A DNA stretch of 64,000 nt from Triatoma infestans (taxonomy: Eukaryota; Arthropoda; Insecta; Hemiptera; Reduviidae): assembly GCA_011037195.1 (NCBI GenBank), contig JAAEAF010003588.1, positions 91,475-155,474 of the forward strand, written 5' to 3'. Positions 56,405 to 64,000 of this stretch are shown piece by piece. Every line of letters starts with the position of its first letter. The stretch's first letter is position 1. The notes under the pieces were generated by a model. It was not told where the DNA came from. It did not search any database and worked only from the letters and a program-made list of their open reading frames with translations. The translations under genes and the position numbers were made by a program.

Positions 56405-58090
56405 TTTATCACTTTCAACAGCCAAAGAAATGGCGCTTATCTGAAAACGCGGAAGCCCGGTTACCAGTGCGCGTAAAACGTGGAAGACCCTTAGTCTTTA
56501 TTTCATATCGGAGACAAGGGGTGAAGAGAAATAGGAATAAGGAAATAAATCTTATATGCCTGTAACTCTTGAGTCTTGATCCATACATTGCTGCTGCTGG
56601 GCTGATGATTGTAGATAATAATTAAATGGGCTCCCAGAAGTTACATGGCCGGAAAACCAATCGGAAGGAGCAACTATGTGACTTCACAATAACCTAAGTA
56701 AGGCCGAGAGAACGGAGCCGATAAGTCGACAAAAGGACCAGTCTATTAACACTACCCCGGGAAACCAGAAGTAACAAACTTGGGTTTTCACAATTAAGGG
56801 CAACCGAACTGGCATGAATTGCATAGGTATTACAGTGTGACCTATTCAAGAAGGTGTTGCATAACGACTTCCTCCTTCGAGCTTAAAATGGCGACTGACG
56901 GAGAGAGGGAAAAATGCATAGGTTACCCCCTCTCTACTCTTAGAACACAGCCTAATAAATTACTAAATTATTATCAAGCTAGTACAATAACCCCTCCAAA
57001 ATAAAATTATTGTAGGCCGTGTGCGGCAAATTTGAATTTACATTAAATACCATAACAGCATTCTTGGAAGACGAACTAACTAGCCACAAAACTGAAAAAA
57101 CTGATTTATATTATATACTAACCATAAGCTATATGTATAAACTTATGGTCTCAGTATGAAAATGTTTAAAAATGCGGATCAATAATTAACATTTTTAAAA
57201 AAATGATCAATTTTATAATCATAATAATTAAAGTGATTGAGAGTTTCAAATCAGATTTTTTATTTTTTTGCCACTGGTCAAGGCTCCAGGAACCTTGGAT
57301 CAGAAAGGAGATCCGCCAAGAGAGAGTGCCACTTTGTCACAAACAATTTCAAATCAATGTTCAATAGTATGACAATCAGAAGTTGCAGTTATCATAAAAA
57401 AAAATACCTTTATTTTTTTTTTTTTATTCTAATCAATAATAAAAAAAGGAATAAAAAATATCTGAAACATTAAATCATTAAATAAATCTGATTCTTCTAT
57501 TATTAATAAAATGGAACTTTGGCGGCCAGAAAAGTGTCGTCCATAGATAATAGGTATAAAAGCTAGAAGTCAATACAATAGGGAGACACGTATTCATTTC
57601 AACCGACCTTCTATACAACCTTTGGACACACTGTCTTCAGAACCTAAACTACAATTATAGGTTTACCTTCTAACCAGGCCACGTGATATAGAGTGAAAAT
57701 ACAGGTGATATTCCTGTACAAAATATAAGTGACACAGTTGTCATTAAAAATGGTCGCATTTGTCTTATAGTTGTGAATTAATAAATTTTTAATAGGAAAG
57801 TGGGTGGTAGATATTAATCGATGTTGTTAGCACCTTTTGTCCCTAATATTAATTTTATTTTAGCATTTCTTATTGGAATTTGTTCCAACATTAATAAATT
57901 TTGTAAACTTCTAAAATTTTTAAATTAATTTCAGACAACAGTAGGAAACCCAAAATGAAACACTGCCATAACTTCCATTTATTTAAGAGAATTTACATTT
58001 TCAATTTTGACAAATTATTTTCTTGTAGTTTTGGTTTAAAATTGGTAAGAAAAAACAAAAGAATTTTGTAATTTTTTTTATCATCATTGA
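56405..58090. other. Unassigned, two less AT-rich islands
   Basis: 56440-57000 (CGGAAGCCCGGTTACCAG, GGCCGGAAAACCAATCGG, ATGGCGACTGACGGAGAG) and 57510-57690 (a TATA-like GGTATAAAAGC followed by GTCAATACAATAGGGAGAC) could be fragments of LTR retroelements or promoters. Neither has a second copy here nor a convincing frame. The rest is A/T-rich. Confidence 0.35.
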
Positions 58091-58103
58091 TCCTAAAAAA
58101 AAA

Positions 58104-58160
58104 ATCTAATCTGGTGTGAAACACTCACACGACTTTCTCTTTACAGAAATAAAATATTGA
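58104..58160 (+). mobile_element. Rep-A 5'-end fragment
   Basis: AATCTGGTGTGAAACACTCA with CACGACTTTCTCTTTACAG lies after an A tract. Only the first ~50 bases are present. Confidence 0.6.
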
Positions 58161-58193
58161 CAAATTTACTTCGATCTTTTAATTTTAACTAAA

Positions 58194-58470
58194 TGCATAT
58201 TTCTTATATTCCTGACCGGTTTTGGATTTTCATCCATCGTCAGAGCAAATTCACCAAGTTCGTGTGAAAGTTCACTTCAACGCATTGTTTTGTTACACTC
58301 GACACTTAATGGTTTGATGTATGTGTGTGTGAAAACATACATTAATTAACACACCAATAAGTGTGGAGTGTAACACACATTGCGTTGAAGTGAACTCTCT
58401 ACACGAAGGTCAATTTGCTCTGACGATGGATGAAAATCCAAAACCGGTCAGAAATATAAGAAATATGCAT
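58194..58470. mobile_element. Inverted-repeat pair carrying hammerhead-like motifs (family 1)
   Basis: Left arm 58194-58313 and right arm 58352-58470 are reverse complements at roughly 85-90%. Each contains CTGACGATGGATGAAAATCC followed by AAAACCGGTCAG, on the minus strand in the left arm and the plus strand in the right (core CTGACGA at 58420-58426). GGAT/ATCC with a GAAA loop forms stem II. The A-CCGG-U palindrome would be a minimal stem III, and C precedes the predicted cut. G12 of GAAA is A in both arms, while the copy at 21937 keeps GAAA. Confidence 0.6.
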
Positions 58471-58566
58471 GCTACTGATGCTGAAATAAAATACCAGATA
58501 TTATCCAGAAGTGCGGACGCATCCACATATTCAACAAATGTTTATTTGTCTTGAATTAATCAACTT

Positions 58567-58590
58567 CAATTATATTGAAGAATATAATTG
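58567..58590. repeat. Perfect 10-bp hairpin
   Basis: CAATTATATT, loop GAAG, AATATAATTG. It is A/T-only in the stem except for the outer pair. No terminator function is implied in a eukaryote. Confidence 0.8.
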
Positions 58591-58619
58591 ATATTCTATA
58601 TGAACCCCTTTCCTAACTG

Positions 58620-58805
58620 ATAAATAGCTGTCTGAGACTGGGGTATTACCCAAATGTTTTTAAATTGTCTAGGGTCGTGGTTCCAATCCATAAAACTGGT
58701 TCTTATAATGACATCACCAACTTCAGACTAGTTTCTCTAATTCCTCTGGTTTCGAAGATTTTTGAAAAGTTATTATACAAGCTGATATATCAAATATCAG
58801 CATCA
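58620..58805 (+). pseudogene. Non-LTR retrotransposon RT fragment
   Basis: The plus-strand frame reads LRLGYYPNVFKLSRVVVPIH followed by KTGSYNDITNFRLVSLIPLV and SKIFEKLLYKLIYQ. This is the N-terminal RT block of Jockey/CR1-type LINEs (W-K-x-x-x-V-x-P-I-x-K-x-G, then the NYRPISLLPxxSKxxE motif, here NFRLVSLIPLVSKIFE). Only about 55 residues remain before Rep-A sequence takes over. It is the only LINE fragment on the plus strand. Confidence 0.8.
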
Positions 58806-58849
58806 ATCGGAGAATCTAAATTTAATGTAATGACTCTTTTGAGGAGGAA

Positions 58850-59222
58850 AGCATAACCTCCCACCTAGTGAATTTCTGGAAATGAACTTTCCACATAAAA
58901 CTTTTCAAACTAAAGTGATAGGTCTCTGTATTCATGAGACCAAATTTATAGAAATCCGTTGGTGTTTTCATGGAGAAAATCGCAGAAATGAAATAAAAAC
59001 TATTCAGTAAAAACGCCATTCCAATCAACCGATTTTTTTGCCAACTCGGATTTTTGGCAACATATTTAATTCTAATTAATATTGTCGTATCTATCTTATT
59101 AGCTTACTTTGTTTCGTATTCAGAAGATCCCAAAACATGTATTTTCCGTGCGAAAACACAATCTCAAAACCCTGGCACGATCGCAATACTGCCCGCTTAA
59201 TTAAGGAGTAAGAAAAAGTAAA
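58850..59222 (+). mobile_element. Rep-A copy, diverged, internally deleted
   Basis: GAACTTTCCACATAAAAC, CTAAAGTGATAGGTCTCTGT, AAATCCGTTGGTGTTTTCAT, CGCCATTCCAATCAACCG and CATATTTAATTCTAATTAAT come from one internal unit. The sequence then jumps to TCAGAAGATCCCAAAACATG and the tail GGCACGATCGCAATACTG with AAGGAGTAAGAAAAAGTA. Confidence 0.7.
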
Positions 59223-59229
59223 AATTGAA

Positions 59230-62065
59230 TTTCTCTGAAAAATTCTAACACTACAAAGAAGATTTATATACCTTAACTCAGACAGTTACACATTTCTATA
59301 CCTGAACATTTTTTTTTTTTTTTCACAAACTCCCTCTTTGTATGAGTATTCATTTAATTTCTTGCCATAAAGTGTCAAGACAAACTTGTCCCCTAAATGT
59401 CATATTCGGCATAAATATAGTTGTTTGGCCGTTGTTTTTTATTCTATATAAATTTTAAGTTTTTTTTTTGTTTTTTTTTTTAAGGCTAAAATATCACATT
59501 GAAGAATTTATGTCTAATAATGAATCAACTATTATATATTTCACTGGTTCCTCGAATCTTTGCCTTCTTCAAGTTAAATAGAGAAAGTACGTCCAGGAAA
59601 AGATAAACCCTCAAAGAAGGTACACGTATCAAGGCTATATTATAGTAAGACAAACCTAAAAGGCATCATAAGATGAAATCATGACTTCCAATGAAGTCAA
59701 TTCTTAATCCAATTTTTGAAGTTTATTTTATATTCAATATACCGTCTAGATGATGAGAACATTCAATCCACCTGATAAGAACAACTGTCAAATTACAAAT
59801 TACGACTCCTCTCTTCAGAATTTCCACAAAGTATAAGCCTGGAAAACAGCAATCCATTAGCCAAGAGACATCAAGATTTCTTGACTCATAATTCGTGTAG
59901 AATTACTTAAGCAAATTTGTTTTAAATCAGACATTTTTATTTCAGTACTCAGGCCAATAGGGATTGTTTTAGCACCTCTCAACTCCCCACATTCGTCCTA
60001 CAATTCCGTATTAATTTCGTTGTATATCTTTTTACCTAGAGTTTTGGTGGCTACTCGATAATATTCTGTGAGAAAACGTTACTGATAAAATATTTAAAGG
60101 GAAGATCAGTTAAGACAGCCGGTAACCGTTTAGTGATTGGTTAAGGCTAGTGCTTGTACATGATCCATTGATGATGGCCACCGTTGATTTAATCGGTAGA
60201 AATGCACTCTATTGTATAAAAATTTTAAATAGACCAAACAAACCATTCGACTACTATTAGTAAGTCTGGGCCGCCAAAAAAAAGATAAAGATGTCCTATT
60301 TCTTGACTGAAATATTTGATAGATTGATTTCTGTAGTGGGCATATGAATTCAGCCTTTATGTTTTATTAAAATAGGTTATAGCAAACAAATTGATTTTTT
60401 TGTTTTATTAATTACTCAATATATTATATATATTTTATAATACATGTATTTTATAAATAAAAAAATTAGGTTGGAATGTCTTCAACCATTAATATAAGAT
60501 TTTTTTATTGGTCATTATTTACTTATACTAAATAATAATTAATTATTGCCAGCTCGATTAAAATTTTCAATTTTATACATGACGCCAAGAAACGGTGGAA
60601 TCGTGAGAAGAAGTGAAGTAACGAAATAGAAATCTTTTGTATTAATTCTATTTAATTCCCCTACCCCCTGTGTTCTATGCGTCGGGGTATTCAATTAGGA
60701 ATGCGCTTATTAAAGTATTTCTTCACTTTGAAATCCCACACTTTTTGTGGTCTGTATATGATCAAAATGATGTAAACATTGGCTAGGTGACCGACGCACC
60801 AGTCGGCCGTATACTTACTACTATCAGATAGGCTGACCGCCAACATTCTTTGTCTTGTGGGAACAGTTTTCTATATATCTAGTTTGACATATTACAATAT
60901 TATGGAACATGGAGTTAGAGTGCCTAAAATGAGGCATTATAGAGTTATTCTGTAATATGTAACAAGCTGAAGAACAAGTAGATAAACTAAGTATATTTAA
61001 ACAATAACCAACAATTAATAAATAGAAATGAACATTAAAAAAAAAAAATCTAAATAAATAAATACATTACAAATAACATTAAATCGATAAATAGTTTTCA
61101 ACAAAAAATATTTTATAAAATGGGGTATCCTTTTAAAAAGAATGGGGTCGCCCATGCGTTGCGTGGCTTGCCACAACATAGTAGTAAGTAGATCGATGTA
61201 GGTTCACGCAGGCCATAGTCTTGGGACACGTGGTCAGCACGCACTATTAAATGTTTATAAAAATAGGATATTATTTTTTAAATTTGATTTATGATGAAAG
61301 AAAAGAAATGAAAAAAAAAAACCTAGCGAGAAATAATTTATCAAATAAATATAAAATTAATTTATTAACCCAGGATATAAAGATAATGATACTTCCGGGA
61401 TAATTAAGTAATCTTCTATTCAAGTATATATAAAAAATCAGTAGTAATTATAGGAAAACTTTAAATATTTATTAATAATCATTGTACAGAACTAACTAAC
61501 TCCCTTCAACAATTCTCACCCCTAAAATATCACAACAAACAACTCTAGGATTCGACTATCTATTTCCAAGACCAATGTTAAATAAATTAATATAAACCTC
61601 AAGAAATAGTTAATTAATTATTTACATTGAGATAAGCAGCTTTTAGGTCAAGCAAATTATAATCCAACAGATGGAATCGATATTTTAATCATGAATTAAC
61701 AAGACTATACTTTTTATACAACAAATAATATCATTTAATATTTTAATATGAACAAATATTTTTTTTTGAAAATAAATCGATGAAAAATAATATAATGTAA
61801 ATTTTTTTACATTGGAAAATTAGTGAAGTAATGAAAAGTCTCAAGCAAAAACTTCCTTTCAGAGAATATTTACAATTCTTAGCTTTACCAGTCGACCCTT
61901 ACCACTAACTGTCTAATTAGATTAGAATTTTCAAATGTTAATAGAAACTATGAAATAAAAATAAAATTGCAAGTGTATTGATGTATGTATGTTTATTGTT
62001 ATATATCCCATAGCAAAGAGATAACATAGTCATTATTGTAGAATTGAGACATATTTTAATTTAAT
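59230..62065. other. Non-coding AT-rich DNA
   Basis: Homopolymers are common. A less AT-rich block at 60660-60870 (GTGACCGACGCACCAGTCGG) is unassigned. No gene was seen. Confidence 0.45.
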
Positions 62066-62069
62066 TTAG

Positions 62070-62532
62070 CTGGGTAGTGAAATTTATGAGTCTCAGTTAT
62101 ACAGCCTGTTAACTGAGAACCTATTGTATTTATCACTTGATTTTATAAATACATATTACTCCCAACGTTTCAACACTTTGCGTGTCATTATCTAGGGATT
62201 TGTTTATACCATTGCACAACTGAAATAAAATTAGAAATATAAAGTAATTTTATAATATATACATTATTTTATTAATGATATATTTGTCCCATATAATTGT
62301 AAAGGTTGGTAATTGTAATTGGCGTACAAATATATCATTAATAAAACAATGTGTATATTATAAAATTACTTTATATTTCTAATTTTATTTCAGTTGTGTA
62401 ATGGTATAAACAAATCCCTAGTTAATAACACGCAAAGTGTTGAAACGTTGGGAGCAATATGTACATATAAAATCAAGTAATAAAAACAATAATTAACAGG
62501 CTGTAATTAAGGTACATAAATTTCATTACCCT
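62070..62532. mobile_element. Foldback element, ~220-bp arms, hammerhead-like motif in each arm
   Basis: Left arm about 62070-62287, loop 62288-62325, right arm 62326-62532. Outer arm words GGGTAGTGAAATTTATG and ACAGCCTGTTAA have complements at the other end. The right arm contains TCCC (62415), a degraded core, AACAC/GTGTT stem II, GAAA (62442-62445), CG, UU, then GGGA (62450-62453). The left arm has the same on the minus strand, with a better core (TAGATAATGACAC). No coding was found. It resembles inverted terminal repeats of a Penelope-like element. Confidence 0.65.
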
Positions 62533-62539
62533 ATAAATA

Positions 62540-62985
62540 AGAATAACTAACATCCAAAAAATTCACCTGGAATCTACCATTTTATTTTCTTGAAAATTGG
62601 AATCTTTATCAGTAGTTTAATTGACATAATATTGATTGTATAATTGAATAATATTTGGTAGAATCGTACATTATACTGAAATGTTATTGTAGAGGTAAAC
62701 CGCACGTCTTGAAATCCTCCTGTATCTCTAAATATTCATTCATGCTGGAAACATATTCCATATAAAAAAAGGTTTTGTGCATTACTAGTAATAATCGAAC
62801 ACCCCCCAGAAACCTTTATTATGAGTTATTATTAAAGAGAATATGTAATTTGAGGTTCCCACGATTTATGTGTTCTGTATAAATTACAAATTCGAAAATC
62901 TGATACGAATACTTTGTACTCTTTGTACGGCGGCTCAATCAAAGTAAACTTATATAAGTAAAGTTCAAATATCAGTTATTATAAA
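62540..62985. other. Non-coding AT-rich DNA
   Basis: Nothing was recognised before the Rep-A start. Confidence 0.45.
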
Positions 62986-62989
62986 AAAA

Positions 62990-64000
62990 TCTGGTGTGAA
63001 ACACTCACACAACTTTCTCTTACTCCAGTTCTCAAAATGATAATTGACAAATTTTATAGTTTGTGTACCAAATTTAATGAAATTCGTCGAAAACTGAAAA
63101 AATGTTCAGTAAAAGCGCACTTCCGGTTTACTAATTTTCTTGAAACTTGGAATTTCAGCCATCCATTTATTTCTAACTAATTATGTTTGGATGATAGAAT
63201 TGTATAATCAACTAGTTTTCTAAGCGCACGAGATAAGTAAATAAAATAAATGTATAAAAAGTCTGTTCTACTGCGCATAAAGTGGAATTTCCAGTTGAGT
63301 AATTATGGCAAGTAACGCCCTGTCAGATTCCTTTGCGATACCCAAACGGAATGTCAAGTTTGTACCTTGTGTTAAAAACCGTAGATCTTTGTTTGTGTAG
63401 TTGATATTCCAAGTTTAATGAAAATCATTTGAGCCATTTTTGAGAAAATTGCAAAAAAGTGAAAAAAAAAACACTTAGTAAAAACGCACTTCCGGTCTTC
63501 TGATTTTCTTCAAACTCGGAATTTCAACAATACATTTAATTCTAATTATTATTATTTAAATGATAGAATTGTGTAATTAACTGAAATTGCACTTTAGAGG
63601 ACAACCTACCCCCTCCCTTCCTCCAAAAGTGCCCTAATATGCATTTTCCCAGAGAAATGTTTCAAATAAGAATTGTAGATCTTTCCATGTGAAGTTGATA
63701 TACAAAGTTTAAAGAAAATCGTCGGAGCCATTTTTGAGAAAATTTCAAAAAAGTGAAAAAAAACACTTAGTAAAGTGGCACTTCCGGTTGAGGAATTTTG
63801 ACAGATAACGTACTGTCAGAACACATAGTGATACCGAAACGGAATATCAAGTTTGAACTATCTGCGATTTTTCATTTATGAATCTCATACATACATACAT
63901 ACATACATACATACATACATACATACATACATACATACACACACACAGACCATTTGCTAAAAACCACTTTTTTGGACTCAGGGGACCTCAAAACGGATAT
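62990..64000 (+). mobile_element. Rep-A copy 5, runs off the right edge
   Basis: The start TCTGGTGTGAAACACTCACAC follows seven As, then CTTTCTCTTACTCC at 63014-63027. This copy has a rearranged interior: part of the 3' block (CAGTTGAGTAATTATGGCAAG, CCCAAACGGAATGTC) appears early at about 63290-63370, before a normal unit and a second complete 3' block at 63785 onward. The window ends inside the conserved GGACTCAGGGGACCTCAAAA block. Confidence 0.8.
63886..63948 (+). repeat. (CATA)n microsatellite inside Rep-A
   Basis: About 13 CATA units are followed by a few CA units. It sits at the position where other copies have (CA)n. Confidence 0.95.

Noticed and set aside
1..64000. CRISPR arrays, operons or bacterial-type terminators
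   Set aside because: The window is eukaryotic. The regular 179-bp array and the ~300-bp Rep-A units are tandem repeats without spacers.

Overview
The window is eukaryotic, AT-rich, intron-like or intergenic DNA, most likely from an arthropod. An insect is the best guess and a hemipteran is possible, but nothing visible proves the order. There are no prokaryotic-style genes. Almost every stretch with coding character is a decayed transposable element. The families seen are Tc1/mariner, pogo/Tigger, hAT, Helitron with a PIF1 helicase, several non-LTR retrotransposons (I-like, Jockey-like, R2-like with a restriction-like endonuclease), solo-LTR-like repeats, tRNA-derived SINEs and foldback elements. 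The only plausible host coding sequence is a short reading frame at 53834-53962, which could be a first coding exon.

One repeat family dominates. It is about 1 kb long, begins TCTGGTGTGAAAC and ends near GGAGTAAGAGAAAGTA. I read near-full copies at 2957-4018, 5830-7207 (with an N gap), 22592-23584, 44430-45433 and 62990-64000 (cut by the window edge), plus many fragments. It has a subterminal inverted repeat (CTTTCTCTTACTCC / GGAGTAAGAGAAAG), a small 3' hairpin, tandem internal units of about 300 bp and a length-variable microsatellite near the 3' end. This layout resembles Helentron-associated (DINE-1-like) elements. Every copy I can orient lies on the + strand. I call it Rep-A.

Left to right: 0.6-1.85 kb is a mariner-like element carrying a nested solo LTR; 3-4 kb Rep-A; 4.3 kb SINE; 5.8-7.2 kb Rep-A with an assembly gap; 10.1-10.6 kb I-like LINE 3' end; 12.2 kb SINE; 12.9 kb LINE tail; 13-14.8 kb degraded Rep-A and an LTR-like repeat; 16 kb solo LTR; 22.6-23.6 kb Rep-A; 23.9-25.1 kb Helitron; 26-26.7 kb mariner and Tigger relics; 29.2-29.6 kb foldback element with a hammerhead-ribozyme-like motif; 30.2-32.3 kb Rep-A broken by a hAT insertion and a four-copy 179-bp tandem array; 34.7-35.7 kb Helitron and LINE fragments; 37.1-38.2 kb Jockey-like relic; 38.3 kb LTR-like repeat; 40.1-41.6 kb R2-like relic; 41.9-42.85 kb Tigger element; 43.1-43.75 kb two LTR-like repeats; 44.4-45.4 kb Rep-A; 46.3-48 kb mariner split by a 703-bp insertion; 49-50.7 kb Rep-A split by a foldback element with 425-bp arms; 52.2-52.9 kb element with long terminal inverted repeats; 53.8 kb candidate host exon; 58.2-59.2 kb foldback, LINE and Rep-A fragments; 62.1-62.5 kb foldback element with hammerhead-like motifs; 63-64 kb Rep-A.

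These elements do not work together as a pathway. The value of the window is as a stratified record of nested insertions. Target-site duplications can be read directly for several of them. Three unrelated inverted-repeat elements carry hammerhead-like motifs typical of Penelope-like retroelements.
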